The notes: generated by a model not told the origin, from the letters alone. DNA of 64,000 bases from Mesorhizobium hawassense (GCF_003289945.1 NZ_QMBP01000016.1:62001-126000), one strand, 5' to 3'. Positions 18,218 to 27,490 are shown, counted from the stretch's first letter. Translations and numbers: made by a program.

Positions 18218-18663
18218 GATGAACGTGGTTAGGCGAGCGGGATGAAAATCGTGTTAAGGATTCCAACGGTTAGGGTATATTTCCGCGGCGTAACAAGGCG
18301 TGCCCCGCCATCGCGGAGAGCCAGCGGCGCCTTACCGAGAATAGCTCGCGATAATGTGTATGGCCGGCAATTCAGTCTTCGCTTATCAACGATTGAGCAT
18401 GCCATCCACAGGTCCCGGACAGCCCCGTCCGGGAAGAAGCGTCTTTTTCGATGAGGCAACGGATGGAGGGGGGACGAACAGTCCGGAACAGGCCTTGATC
18501 CGCCGCTGGCGGCACGTTCCGGCATCTTCAAGCACGGCAATCAACACGGACTACTGAGCGGGGCCGTTCGAAACGGTTTTCCGCGACGACGCGAAACCGG
18601 GATGCCCGGGTTCCGTGAGTGGTTGTTGTTTGCCTTGTCCTTCGATTTGAACGGGGTTTTCGC
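18218..18663. other. Intergenic region with one hairpin
   Basis: No frame has a credible product or ribosome-binding site. A perfect 8-bp hairpin lies at 18413-18434. The region holds the divergent upstream sequences of the GGDEF-EAL gene and the Gly/Leu-repeat protein gene. Confidence 0.4.
18413..18434 (+). terminator. Hairpin, possible terminator
   Basis: TCCCGGAC and GTCCGGGA form a perfect stem around AGCCCC. A T-run (CTTTTT) occurs only about ten bases later, so rho-independent termination is possible but weak. No gene ends just upstream. Confidence 0.3.
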
Positions 18664-19167
18664 ATGTCGCATCTGCTGTTTTTCCTCGCCCTCGCCTTCG
18701 TGGCCTGGCGGTGGTTCGCCAAGCTCCAGGGCGGGGCGAAAGACATTCGACCAGAAGGCGGCCAAGCCGCTTCGCGGCGGTCCAACGAGGACGCGGACGG
18801 CGACGAGATCGCCGATGTCGCCAAGGCGGTGTCCAGCTTCCTCGGCGAGAAGGGTTTTCTGGGCGAGGCAGGCTTGCTCGGCGAGAAAGGCCTTCTGGGT
18901 GAAACCGGGCGGGAGTTGCTGGGCCAGGCCGTCAGCCATGCCCTGCAGCAGTCCGGCGTCGCCGGCGAGATCGAGCGGAGAGCCGCCGATGTCATCAAGC
19001 CGATCCGGCAGGCCAAGCAGGCGGCAAAGAAAACGACCGCACAGCAGCAGGGCAAGCAGCGCGCCAAATATCTGCTAGACGGCGACGGGGGCTTCCGGCA
19101 GCGCACCGATCGCACCGCCCGGCTCGAACAATCCTTCAGGGGCAAGGGCCTCTGCTCGCCGCGTTAG
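18664..19167 (+). CDS. Membrane-anchored hypothetical protein with Leu-Gly-Glu repeats
   Basis: An N-terminal hydrophobic segment (LLFFLALAFVAWRWF, residues 4-18) would anchor the 167-residue protein. A polar linker is followed by four back-to-back units of the form (F/L)LGE(K/A/T)G at about residues 60-80. Helical, Lys/Gln-rich sequence follows. No family is recognised. The ATG at 18664 begins directly before the membrane segment and lacks a strong ribosome-binding site; a GTG 15 codons upstream is possible. The SPFH gene follows 105 bases downstream. Confidence 0.6.
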   Translation: MSHLLFFLALAFVAWRWFAKLQGGAKDIRPEGGQAASRRSNEDADGDEIADVAKAVSSFLGEKGFLGEAGLLGEKGLLGETGRELLGQAVSHALQQSGVAGEIERRAADVIKPIRQAKQAAKKTTAQQQGKQRAKYLLDGDGGFRQRTDRTARLEQSFRGKGLCSPR

Positions 19168-19272
19168 CACGGCTCTCATCTTGAATCGCCTATCCGCTAC
19201 AACTCTTTGTTTTAACATCGTAAATCCATGAGGCTCGCGCGGGGCGCGCCTCCAACCAGCGAGGGAAAGAAA

Positions 19273-20106
19273 ATGGCAATCACCAGACAGGTCATCACGT
19301 CGTTACAGCGCGACGGCACGGACGCGCTCGGCACCAGGACCGTGGCGATGAAGATCGTCGACGAGAGCATCGTCTCGGGCTCGCTGCTGACGGTGGAGAG
19401 CAACCATTTCTGCATCCTGAAGTCGCGCGGCGCGGTGCTCAACGTCTATGAGACCGGGCAATACGCGCTGCAGACGCCGGACAAGCCGCTGGTCGGCTCG
19501 GTCGTGCAAGGCTTCTTTGGCGGCTCCTCGCCCTGGGTCTACGAGGTCATATACATCAACCGCTCCAAGCTTTTGGTGCGCAACGAGGGCGTGGCGACCA
19601 GCGCCGAGATGGCGGAGATGTCCTATGTGGTGGACTACTACATCCACATCGACAGCAAGGAAGAAGCGCTCGATCTCATCACCCACATGCCGTTCGCCGG
19701 TGCTGTGATCGACACCAAGGAGATCGCCGACTATGCAGGGCCGGCCATCGAGCAGGCAATCAACCAGATCATCCAGATCACCAAGATGGAGAACGTCAAC
19801 GAGCGGATCAGCGACGTGCGCGAGGCGGTGAAGGCGCACCTCACCGACTTCCTGAAAGTCTACGGCATCATGCTCAACGACCTCAAGGTTCTGATCATGC
19901 CGCGCGACGAGCGCATGCGCGAATTGATCTCGCTGCAGGCGATCGGGCTCACCCCCATCGAGGCGGTGCGCTATTACCTGGCGCTGCGCATGGCCGACAA
20001 AGGCCTGGTCTCGGCGCCCAACGCGGCGGCCGGCGTGCCCTTCCAGATCGGCGGCCAGCCGACGGGCTTCTACCCGCTCGGCGACGAAGTGGGCGCGACG
20101 CGATGA
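19273..20106 (+). CDS. SPFH/Band 7-like domain protein
   Basis: The 277-residue protein matches the short SPFH (prohibitin/flotillin-like) family. It has NVYETGQYALQTPDKPLVGS, IYINRSKLLVRNEGVATSAEM and a helical segment IEQAINQIIQITKMENVNERI typical of the domain's second half. It has no clear membrane segment, so it may bind membranes peripherally through oligomers. The ATG at 19273 follows GAGGGAAAGAAA. Its stop overlaps the start of the next gene (ATGA), so the two are translationally coupled and probably form a complex. Function unknown. Confidence 0.8.
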   Translation: MAITRQVITSLQRDGTDALGTRTVAMKIVDESIVSGSLLTVESNHFCILKSRGAVLNVYETGQYALQTPDKPLVGSVVQGFFGGSSPWVYEVIYINRSKLLVRNEGVATSAEMAEMSYVVDYYIHIDSKEEALDLITHMPFAGAVIDTKEIADYAGPAIEQAINQIIQITKMENVNERISDVREAVKAHLTDFLKVYGIMLNDLKVLIMPRDERMRELISLQAIGLTPIEAVRYYLALRMADKGLVSAPNAAAGVPFQIGGQPTGFYPLGDEVGATR

Positions 20107-20639
20107 GCCGCTTCTACGAGGCAGGGCCGCTCGCGCAGGTCGGGATCAACCTGTTCTACGGCTATGGCTACAATTTCTACCGACAGGAAAACCAGCTCAG
20201 GGCGGACGACCAGCGGGTGCGCCAGATGGCATGCTCGCTGCTCGGCCGGGCTCGAGGAGCGATCGACGAGGCCGAGAGTGCTTACCGGCGCGAGAACATC
20301 CCGACGCCGACGCGCGCCAATCCGTTCCCCGATCCGGCCGTCGTCGCCAACGCCCAGGCGCTGGAGCGGCTGGGACGCGAGGTGGGCGGGCTCGAAGGTC
20401 TGATCCGCCACCAGCCGGTGCCGGAGAACGATCGCATGACGCAGCGTTACCGGCTGGAAGCGGCGACGCTGGCCACGCTCGCCGAAAAGGACGCGGTGCT
20501 CGTCGGCCAGGCGGAGCTGCTGCGCTCGCTGGTCGAGGGCGTGGCGGGCGAAGCGATCCTGGCCAACAAACGCGAGATCGAGACGGGCATCGCCGCCATC
20601 ACCTCGACATTGCGCGACCGGCAGACGTTTTTGCTGTGA
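20103..20639 (+). CDS. Hypothetical protein coupled to the SPFH gene
   Basis: The 178-residue product begins MSRFYEAGPLAQVGINLFYGYGYNFYRQEN, an aromatic, partly hydrophobic start. The rest is predicted helical and charged, with coiled-coil-like stretches (RYRLEAATLATLAEKDAVL). No family is recognised. Four-base overlap with the SPFH gene suggests a physical partnership. A coiled-coil partner of an SPFH oligomer would be a reasonable guess, not a demonstrated one. Confidence 0.7.
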   Translation: MSRFYEAGPLAQVGINLFYGYGYNFYRQENQLRADDQRVRQMACSLLGRARGAIDEAESAYRRENIPTPTRANPFPDPAVVANAQALERLGREVGGLEGLIRHQPVPENDRMTQRYRLEAATLATLAEKDAVLVGQAELLRSLVEGVAGEAILANKREIETGIAAITSTLRDRQTFLL

Positions 20640-20669
20640 GATCGGTGGCGGGGCTGCCAAAACAGGCGG

Positions 20670-21614
20670 ATGAACATCGAACCCCTTGGTCCGACCGAGC
20701 TCAGGCTGATGCAGGGCCTCGCCCAGGAAGTGACGGCGCTGCAGCCGGAATTGCTCAACGGCGACGCGACCGTCGGCGAGCTGGCCTGGGTCTGGGCCAA
20801 GGATTTCGATGCGCTCGGCCCATTCTGGCGGCACCGGCTGTGGTTCGTCGATGGGCGGCTGGCGGCGTGGGGCTGGGCCTGCCTGCCCTATCGGGTGCCG
20901 CGCGGCGACGGCACGACGCTCGAAGCCGAGACCGCCAATCTGACCTGGCAGACGCATCCGGAGCGCGCGGCGCTGCTCGGCGAAATCCTCCACTGGTATG
21001 ACGACGTGGCGAACGGTGCCGACCGGCTGCTGACGCTGCAATCGGCGGACGTCGAGGCGCAGGCGATCGCCGCCGCGAATGGTTATGCCTTCGATGCAGA
21101 AGCTGGCGGGGATGACGGCTCCTGGGTGCAGTTCAACACAAGGGAATTGACCGATGTGCCGAGCCCGCAGTTGCCGGAGGGGTTTCGCTTCCTGACGGCT
21201 GCGGATGTCTCGACGGCCGACGCGGTCAAGGCGCATCGCGACGCCTGGGATCGCTCGCGTTTCAACGAGACGGCGTTCGAGCGCGTGCGACGGACCTGGC
21301 CGTACCGGCCGGACCTCAATGTGCTGATCGCCGCGCCCGACGGCACGCTGGCCGCGACCGCGATCATCTGGTTGGACGAGAAAACGCGAACGGCAGAATT
21401 CGAGCCGGTCGGCACGCACCGCGATTTTCGCCGGCGCGGCCTGGGCACCGCCCTGCAACTGCACGGCATGCATCTGGCCAAAGCGGCTGGTGCTGCGCGC
21501 ATGCTGGTCGCCTGCCGCGGCGCCCCGGCGCATCCGGCCGCCCGCGCCCTGTATTACGGCGTCGGCTTCCGCCCGATCAGCCGCGACCTGCCGCAGGTGA
21601 AGAAAGGGCGGTAG
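20670..21614 (+). CDS. GNAT N-acetyltransferase (tandem-domain type)
   Basis: The 314-residue protein is long enough for two GNAT domains. The C-terminal domain has the acetyl-CoA motif EPVGTHRDFRRRGLGTALQ (about 247-265) and the later ALYYGVGFRP. The N-terminal half is a degenerate GNAT-like fold. This layout resembles mycothiol-synthase-like and other tandem acetyltransferases. The substrate is unknown. It follows the SPFH pair on the same strand at 30 bases, possibly in the same transcript. Confidence 0.85.
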   Translation: MNIEPLGPTELRLMQGLAQEVTALQPELLNGDATVGELAWVWAKDFDALGPFWRHRLWFVDGRLAAWGWACLPYRVPRGDGTTLEAETANLTWQTHPERAALLGEILHWYDDVANGADRLLTLQSADVEAQAIAAANGYAFDAEAGGDDGSWVQFNTRELTDVPSPQLPEGFRFLTAADVSTADAVKAHRDAWDRSRFNETAFERVRRTWPYRPDLNVLIAAPDGTLAATAIIWLDEKTRTAEFEPVGTHRDFRRRGLGTALQLHGMHLAKAAGAARMLVACRGAPAHPAARALYYGVGFRPISRDLPQVKKGR

Positions 21615-21699
21615 GCACTCAATTCGGAGTTTCCGCAGCGCCGAAGCGAGCCACCCTGTTTCGACAAAGACCAGTCGGTCGAGGGCGCCGCCATCCGGG

Positions 21700-22605
21700 C
21701 TACAGTTGGTCGCGGACGAAGTTGCCGGCGCTCGCAAGCGCGCGGCGACCGGCGTCCAATTGCGCATTCCAGACCGGCCAGGCGTGGATCATATGCGGCC
21801 AGATCTCGAGGCGAAGCTTGACGTCGGCCGCGCCGGCGGCCTCGGCGAGCCGCGTCGCATCCGATAGTAGCGTCTCGGCCGAGCCGACCTGGATCAGCAT
21901 TGGGGGAAAACCCCTCAGATCGGCAAACAAGGGCGAGATCAGCGGATCACGCCGTTCAACGTCACGGGGAACATAGGCGCCCGCCAGTTCCTCCAGATAG
22001 GCGCCGTGAATGATGGGGTCGACGCCGTCCTTGGTCGCCAGGGTAGCGCCGGACATCGAGAGGTCGGTCCAGGGCGAGACCAGCCAAAGACAGTACGGCA
22101 GCCGCTCGCCCGCCGCGCGCAACCGGCCGACCAGCGACAGGCTGAGATTGCCGCCCGCGCTGTCTCCGCCGACCACGATGCGATCCGGCGCGACGCCTTG
22201 CCTGGCAAGGAAGCGCCATGCCGCGAGCGCGTCTTCATGCTGCGCGGGAAATGGATGTTCCGGCGCGCGTCGATAGTCGATCGCCAGCGTGCGCATTCCC
22301 ATCGCACGGCCGGCCTCGGTCACCATGCGGCGATGGCTCTTGACCGAGCCGGAGCAGTAGCCGCCACCGTGGAAGAAGAGCAGCACCTTGTCGCCGTCGC
22401 TTCCAGGCGCCAGGGACCACTCCGCGGCGAGGCCGTCGAAGGCCACCGCCTCGCATCGTATATCGCCAGCAACCGGCCACGACGAGCCGACCTCGTCGAG
22501 CCGCGCCCGCCGTTCGTCCCAGCCCACCGGACGCGGCCTCGACGCCAACAGGGCGCGGATGGCGCCGATCTCCGTCAGATCGAGCTGTTCTTCCGCATCG
22601 CTCAT
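21700..22605 (-). CDS. Alpha/beta hydrolase of the hormone-sensitive lipase family
   Basis: The 301-residue protein has the HSL oxyanion motif HGGG (79-82) and nucleophile motif GDSAG (147-151, Ser149). It also has an acidic residue in the GSAETLLSD block (about 241-249) and the catalytic histidine in MIHAW (His274). It has no signal peptide, so it is probably a cytoplasmic short-chain esterase. The ATG at 22605 has GGGGGAAG upstream. An R1-like remnant lies just upstream. Confidence 0.92.
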   Translation of the reverse strand: MSDAEEQLDLTEIGAIRALLASRPRPVGWDERRARLDEVGSSWPVAGDIRCEAVAFDGLAAEWSLAPGSDGDKVLLFFHGGGYCSGSVKSHRRMVTEAGRAMGMRTLAIDYRRAPEHPFPAQHEDALAAWRFLARQGVAPDRIVVGGDSAGGNLSLSLVGRLRAAGERLPYCLWLVSPWTDLSMSGATLATKDGVDPIIHGAYLEELAGAYVPRDVERRDPLISPLFADLRGFPPMLIQVGSAETLLSDATRLAEAAGAADVKLRLEIWPHMIHAWPVWNAQLDAGRRALASAGNFVRDQL

Positions 22606-22632
22606 CTGCTTCCCCCGGTTCGAAGTCAGCTT

Positions 22633-22712
22633 GCGGGCGTTTCACCGCTCGCGAAACTCCGTTCGATCTCTTTGTTTTAACGCAATTGCGGACGGAAAAC
22701 CTATCGCGTTTC
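22633..22712. repeat. R1 palindromic repeat, degenerate copy
   Basis: GGGCGTTTCACCG, CTCTTTGTTTTAACGCAATT and GACGGAAAACC occur in R1 order, but both CTAG borders are lost and the last module is eroded. It separates the esterase gene from the next plus-strand gene. Confidence 0.6.
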
Positions 22713-22910
22713 CTGGACCGTCGTCGAGTTGCCGGATGAAGGAAGCCAGTCTCGGCGCCGCTTTCGCCCAGTCAGCGGCGGCCGCTCCTCGGCCCGATAG
22801 GCAGCGACTGCCTCCTGCAACCGCCCGGAGGTTCGGCTCAGCTCGCATCAGGTTTGACCCTCCAACGGTGTCGAATCCAAGGATGGTTCCGGCTCGGCGG
22901 GAGGAGCGGC

Positions 22911-23330
22911 ATGGGTCTCGACGCAGCGGTTTTCAAAAGTGTCTCGGCGATGGAACGGGAATTCCCCGACTATCGATTTCAGCGCGAGCCGATGACGGGC
23001 GAATGCGAGGTCATCCATCCCGAGGGCGTGGAACTCCGCTTGGACGAAGTGGTGGCGTACAGCAGGCGATTTGGGAACATCTCCCACATCGGAGCGCTGA
23101 GCATAACAATTGGAGAATATCTCGGTGAGGCGTCCGCTTTGGAGCGGCTCGTGCTCTATTCCGGCAGCCATGGTGGAGATGTCATCGAGGAGCCGAGCTT
23201 CGGCGAGCTCGAACGCGAATTGAAGCTCATCGAGACCAGCTCGGACGAATATGTCCGCGAATTCGCCAATGGCCTACAGGAATTGATCGACATGGCACGG
23301 CGCGAGAAAAACCCTATCGTGTTTCTGTGA
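22911..23330 (+). CDS. Conserved hypothetical protein, 139 aa
   Basis: The product starts MGLDAAVFKSVSAME, has LYSGSHGGDVI in the middle and ends ARREKNPIVFL. Proteins with the same three landmarks occur in many bacteria as small cytoplasmic proteins of unknown role. The ATG at 22911 follows GGGAGGAGCGGC. The downstream amidohydrolase begins about 30 bases after the stop, so the two may share a transcript. Confidence 0.75.
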   Translation: MGLDAAVFKSVSAMEREFPDYRFQREPMTGECEVIHPEGVELRLDEVVAYSRRFGNISHIGALSITIGEYLGEASALERLVLYSGSHGGDVIEEPSFGELERELKLIETSSDEYVREFANGLQELIDMARREKNPIVFL

Positions 23331-23359
23331 CCGGCAAAGCCCAACCGGAGTTTCAGTTC

Positions 23360-24508
23360 ATGACCCTCACCAACCGCGACCTCATCGAACTCACCGAATG
23401 GCGCCGTAAGCTGCACCGGCAACCGGAGATTTCGAACGAGGAAGAAAAGACCGCCAGGGAAGTGGTGGACTTCCTCGCCGATACCGGGCCGGACAAGGTG
23501 CTGACGGGCCTGGGCGGGCATGGCGTGGCGGCGGTCTATGACAGCGGCCGGGCCGGGCCGACGGTGCTGTTCCGCTCCGAGCTCGACGCGCTGCCGATCG
23601 AGGAGCTTTCGGGCGTCGAGCATAGCTCCCAGGTGCCGGGCAAGTCGCATATGTGCGGTCATGACGGTCACACCGCGATCCTGGCCGCGCTCGGCCGGCA
23701 GTTCGGGCGCGACAGGCCGGCGCGCGGCCGGGTCGTGCTGATGTTCCAGCCGGCGGAGGAAACCGGCAATGGCGCGGCCGGCGTCGTCGCCGATCCGCGC
23801 TTTGGCGAGATCACGCCGGACTTCGCCTTTTCGCTGCACAACCTGCCGGGCGTGCCGTTCGGCGAGGCGCGGCTCAAGGCCGGCACCGTCAACTGCGCCT
23901 CGCGCGGCATGCGCATCGTGCTCGAGGGCAAGACCGCGCATTCCTCGATGCCCGAAACCGGCATCTCGCCGATGCCGGCGGTGAGCGAGCTGATGCCGGC
24001 GCTGCCCGCGCTAGGGCGCGGCACCTTCGCGGACGAGGATTTCGGCATGGTGACCGTCACCCATTGTGCGATGGGCGAAGCCGTGTTCGGCATCGCGCCG
24101 GGCCATGCGGAAGTGTGGGCAACGCTGCGCACCCGGCGCGACGAGCGCATGGCCGAGCAGGTCGCCGCCGCCGAAGCGCTTGCGGCAAAGATCGCCGCCA
24201 GGCATGGCCTCGGCGCGCGCTTCGATTATCACGAAATCTTCGTCGCCAGCGTCAACGCACCGGACGCGGTGGAGCATCTCAACCGCGCGCTCGACGAGGA
24301 AAAGGTCGTGCGCAGCGAGGCAACGCTGCCGATGCGCGCCTCGGAGGATTTCGGCATTTTCGGCCACAGCGCCAAATCGGCGATGTTCTTCCTCGGGGCG
24401 GGCGAAAAGTACCCGTCGCTCCACAACCCCGACTATGATTTTCCCGACGACCTGATCCCGATCGGCTCAAAAATCTTCATGCGCACGGCGCGCAATTTAC
24501 TGGGCTGA
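23360..24508 (+). CDS. M20D-family amidohydrolase
   Basis: The 382-residue enzyme has LHRQPEISNEE (19-29), RSELDALPIEE (about 72-82) and the metal-ligand block HMCGHDGHTA (97-106). MFQPAEETGNGA and a C-terminal MRASEDFGIF segment complete the family pattern. M20D enzymes hydrolyse N-acyl amino acids, hippurate-like amides or indole-3-acetyl conjugates with two divalent metals. The exact substrate is not evident. The ATG at 23360 is preferred over a GTG at 23327 that overlaps the upstream stop. Confidence 0.92.
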   Translation: MTLTNRDLIELTEWRRKLHRQPEISNEEEKTAREVVDFLADTGPDKVLTGLGGHGVAAVYDSGRAGPTVLFRSELDALPIEELSGVEHSSQVPGKSHMCGHDGHTAILAALGRQFGRDRPARGRVVLMFQPAEETGNGAAGVVADPRFGEITPDFAFSLHNLPGVPFGEARLKAGTVNCASRGMRIVLEGKTAHSSMPETGISPMPAVSELMPALPALGRGTFADEDFGMVTVTHCAMGEAVFGIAPGHAEVWATLRTRRDERMAEQVAAAEALAAKIAARHGLGARFDYHEIFVASVNAPDAVEHLNRALDEEKVVRSEATLPMRASEDFGIFGHSAKSAMFFLGAGEKYPSLHNPDYDFPDDLIPIGSKIFMRTARNLLG

Positions 24509-24536
24509 TCGACTGGCAACGATCCGATCAATCGCC

Positions 24537-25094
24537 ATGCCGCCTGACGTCGGTTCCGATTTCTTCACCCGCGACGCGCTTGTCGTGGCGCGCGACCTGA
24601 TCGGCGCCACGCTTACGCTCGCCGGCGTCGGCGGCATCGTCGTCGAGACCGAGGCCTACCGGCCCGACGACCCCGCCTCGCATGCCTATCGCGGCGAGAC
24701 GCCGCGCAACGCGCCGATGTATGGCGCGCCCGGCACCGCCTATGTCTACCGTTCCTACGGCCTGCACTGGTGCCTGAACGCGGTGTGCTTGCCGGGCAGC
24801 GCGGTGCTGATCCGGGCACTCCAGCCGCAATCGGGCATCGCCGCCATGCGCGACAGGCGCGGCACCGATGACGACCGGCTGCTCTGCTCCGGTCCCGGCA
24901 AGCTCTGCCAGGCATTGGGCATTGATGCCTCCCACAATCGACTGCCGCTGACCGCTTTGCCGTTCGAGTTCGCGCCATCGCGGACCGATACGGCAGCGAT
25001 CGTGAGCGGACGCCGGATCGGGTTGACCAAGGCGGTGGAATTCGAGTGGCGGTTCGGGCTTGGCGGATCGCGCTATCTCAGCCGCAGGTTCTGA
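24537..25094 (+). CDS. mpg: 3-methyladenine DNA glycosylase (AAG/MPG family)
   Basis: The protein begins with FFTRDALVVARDLIGATL and carries the catalytic segment VVETEAYRPDDPASHAY, whose Glu activates water. Next are the MYGAPGTAYVYRSYGLHWCLN DNA-intercalating region, the LIRALQP block and the CSGPGKLCQALGI motif. At 185 residues it is typical. It excises alkylated purines and hypoxanthine in base-excision repair. It follows the amidohydrolase at 28 bases on the same strand. Confidence 0.95.
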   Translation: MPPDVGSDFFTRDALVVARDLIGATLTLAGVGGIVVETEAYRPDDPASHAYRGETPRNAPMYGAPGTAYVYRSYGLHWCLNAVCLPGSAVLIRALQPQSGIAAMRDRRGTDDDRLLCSGPGKLCQALGIDASHNRLPLTALPFEFAPSRTDTAAIVSGRRIGLTKAVEFEWRFGLGGSRYLSRRF

Positions 25095-25113
25095 GTCAGC
25101 CCCGCGGCATCTC

Positions 25114-26619
25114 TCAATCGGCAATCGCGGCGGCGATTTCGAAGCCCTCGACGAGATGATCGCTGTCTTCCGGCTTTTCGAACTCGATACCCAAGCGCAA
25201 GTGGTCTATCGGCGAGAAGCCCGGGTCCGATTTGCGGATGTGCAAGACGCATTCCCTGGCGCCGGCCTCGTCGCCGGAGCGCGCCAGCGTGGCGGCAAGC
25301 AGCGACCAGCGCCGAGGCCCGTAAGGCAAGCGCTGTATGGTCGTCGCCGCGCCGCCATAATCGCGGGCGGCGTAAAGCGCCATTGCCCGGTCGCAATGAT
25401 ACCATTCGGCATGGAGGGGGTTTACCGCGATTGCCCTGTCCATCAACTCCAGCCCGTCGCGCGGCCTTCCGCGTAAGGACAGCACGTGGCCCATCTGCAT
25501 CATCGTGTCGGCATCGTAGGGGTTGATGTCGAGCGCCCGCCGCATATGGTACTGCGCCACCTCATGGTCGCGCGCGGCAAGCCGCGCCTGTGCCAGGATG
25601 CGGTGGCAGCGAGGCTCGTCCGGCGCAAGCGCCACGGCAAGCGAGGCGCGCTCGATGCAGCTTGCGATGATATCCTGCGGCGCGCTTCCGTAGTCGGCAA
25701 TCGCCAGTTCCACCAGCGCCATGTAAGCATGGGCGAGTCCGTAGTCTGGATCGCGTGAAACCGCTGCCTCGAGCATGCTCAAGGCTTCGCTGTTGTCCTC
25801 GGGACGATAACCGCGAAACCGCACGATCGCGCGTGTCACCAGTTCATAGGCCGCGAGGTCCTGCGTCGGCTTGCCGGCGGTTCGCCGCAGCGCCGCCGCC
25901 TCCAGGTTCGAAACCAGCCGGTTGACGACACGATAGGCGATTTCGTCCTGCACCGCGAACAGGTCCGGCCCGGCGGCCGTGTAGCTCTCGCCCCAGACCA
26001 GCGTTCCGGCTCGCGCGTCGACGAGCTTGGCGCTGATCTTCAACCGGTCGCGGTTGCGAATGACGGAGCCTTGCACGAAATAGTCCGGCCGTACCGCGAT
26101 CGGCGGGCCACTGCCTTGAGCCTGGCGGAAGGCGGCGATCGCCGTTTCCCGGTTCAGGATCGTCACAGTATGGAAGCGGGCAAGCTTGTCCGCCACGTCG
26201 CCCGCGAAGGCATCGATCACAGGATCCGACGTTTCACCGGGCGACCGACCATCCTCGAACGGCACGACCGCGACGACTGGTTGCGATGACAGCGGGGCCT
26301 TTTGACCGGGTGCCGAGAGAACGTAGCCGCGTTTCGGCACGGCCTTCAGGATCGCCTGGTCGCTATCGTCGAGCGCCTTCCTTATGTCGCGCACTGCTTG
26401 CGTGAGGGAATCCTCGGTGACGGCGATGCTGCCCCAGACCGCGGAGATCAGGTCCGACTTGGTGACGACCTTGCCGTCGTTCCGGGCCAGATAGGAAAGC
26501 AGGCTGAACGCCTTCGAGCGCAGCGGAACCGCCGCTCCGTCGCGCAGCAGCAGGCCGCGCTCCAGGTCAAGCTGGCAGGCGCCGAGTTGCAAAACTCCCT
26601 GCGATGCGGCTTCCGCCAT
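25114..26619 (-). CDS. Winged-helix (OmpR/CadC type) regulator with TPR repeats
   Basis: Residues 1-105 form a winged-helix DNA-binding domain (LLSYLARNDGKVVTKSDLI; DSLTQAVRDIRKALDD; KRGYVLSAP). Residues 115-235 resemble the TolB-like/adenylate-cyclase-associated domain (VAVVPFEDG; DYFVQGSVIRNRDRL; ARAGTLVWGESY). The rest contains TPR helices (ALSMLEAAVSRDPDYGLAHAYMALVEL). It has no receiver domain and no membrane span. Such proteins are cytoplasmic transcription regulators with unknown ligands. Its 5' end overlaps an upstream small gene by about 53 bases. Confidence 0.88.
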   Translation of the reverse strand: MAEAASQGVLQLGACQLDLERGLLLRDGAAVPLRSKAFSLLSYLARNDGKVVTKSDLISAVWGSIAVTEDSLTQAVRDIRKALDDSDQAILKAVPKRGYVLSAPGQKAPLSSQPVVAVVPFEDGRSPGETSDPVIDAFAGDVADKLARFHTVTILNRETAIAAFRQAQGSGPPIAVRPDYFVQGSVIRNRDRLKISAKLVDARAGTLVWGESYTAAGPDLFAVQDEIAYRVVNRLVSNLEAAALRRTAGKPTQDLAAYELVTRAIVRFRGYRPEDNSEALSMLEAAVSRDPDYGLAHAYMALVELAIADYGSAPQDIIASCIERASLAVALAPDEPRCHRILAQARLAARDHEVAQYHMRRALDINPYDADTMMQMGHVLSLRGRPRDGLELMDRAIAVNPLHAEWYHCDRAMALYAARDYGGAATTIQRLPYGPRRWSLLAATLARSGDEAGARECVLHIRKSDPGFSPIDHLRLGIEFEKPEDSDHLVEGFEIAAAIAD

Positions 26620-26863
26620 GGAACAGCGACCTGCCCTTGCGCAACATCCAGTCGCCCATTCGGCTACTTATCCTCGCCGGGGTCAAGATATCCGTTGGAA
26701 TGGGGGCGCGGTCGCCCTTCACGTCCATCGCCGCGATCTCGAGCATTTCGATAAGCGCGCCTGGTGTCGCATAGCCGGGGTTGACCATTCCGGCGGCAGC
26801 GATCTCGAAGAGTTCCTGGCGTGCGCGGTAGCGGGCTTGATCGTCGAACATGGCTTGCTCCAT
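26567..26863 (-). CDS. Small hypothetical protein overlapping the wHTH-TPR gene
   Basis: The 98-residue frame begins MEQAMFDDQARYRARQELF, contains GMVNPGYATPGALIEMLEIAAMDV and ends with a basic tail. The middle looks like genuine protein, and the start has AGATGGAG-like sequence near it. Its last ~18 codons overlap the start of the regulator gene in another frame. No family is recognised. It may be truncated or a translational coupler for the regulator. Confidence 0.5.
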   Translation of the reverse strand: MEQAMFDDQARYRARQELFEIAAAGMVNPGYATPGALIEMLEIAAMDVKGDRAPIPTDILTPARISSRMGDWMLRKGRSLFHGGSRIAGSFATRRLPA

Positions 26864-26982
26864 CTCTTGGTCCAGCTTGCCCGAGATTGGCCGTCCCGTA
26901 CCGACAGAGTTCTGAAATTCTGCTGAAATCCGCATTCGCGGCAGGCCCCGCTGTCTCAGCCGGCCGGTCGCGATTGACCGGC

Positions 26983-27297
26983 TCAAACCTCCCTGCTGTC
27001 GAAAATGAACATCTGAACGCCCGACTCGTCGGGTGCGTAAAGGCGGCGGTCCGCGCCGGCCGCCTTTCCCTCCGCGCTCGCGAAACCTTTTTGCATTGAG
27101 TCGAGATCGTCGAAATGCAGCGTCCCGATCAGGTAGACGTCGGACGGTCCGGCCAGCACCGTGATCGGCCCGCGGCTGACCTCGTATTTCCTCAGGCCGG
27201 GGATCTTCTTGGCCAGCGGTATGTGCGTCTCGAAATAGTGCTTGTCGAACGCTTTCGCGTCAGCCGGCTGCTTGTAGATAACGACCATTCCAGCCAT
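26983..27297 (-). CDS. EthD family protein
   Basis: The 104-residue protein has the EthD ferredoxin-like pattern: VVIYKQPADAKAFDKHYFETHIPLAKKIPGL, then YLIGTLHFDDLDSMQ and ASAEGKAAGAD. EthD-type proteins form small dimeric alpha-beta barrels and were first found beside the ethyl tert-butyl ether degradation genes; most homologues have no known reaction. The ATG at 27297 follows AAAGGAGAG. Confidence 0.9.
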   Translation of the reverse strand: MAGMVVIYKQPADAKAFDKHYFETHIPLAKKIPGLRKYEVSRGPITVLAGPSDVYLIGTLHFDDLDSMQKGFASAEGKAAGADRRLYAPDESGVQMFIFDSREV

Positions 27298-27490
27298 AGC
27301 GGCTCTCCTTTTTTCGTTGCGGACGCAGCCAAGGACGAAACGGCGGCTGGAAACGGAACGAGACGTTGAAAAAATCTCTCGAAGGACGGCGATGCGGAAG
27401 TCCGGCCTTCCCCCCGCCTTTCGCCACCATCTCGCTTGTGCGAAGAAGCATTCTATGGTCTCTCCGGCCTACATTAGCGAGGACTCAAGG

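Noticed and set aside
16142..18232. A 696-codon plus-strand open frame opposite the membrane GGDEF-EAL gene
   Set aside because: No domain; the minus strand has intact GGDEF and EAL.
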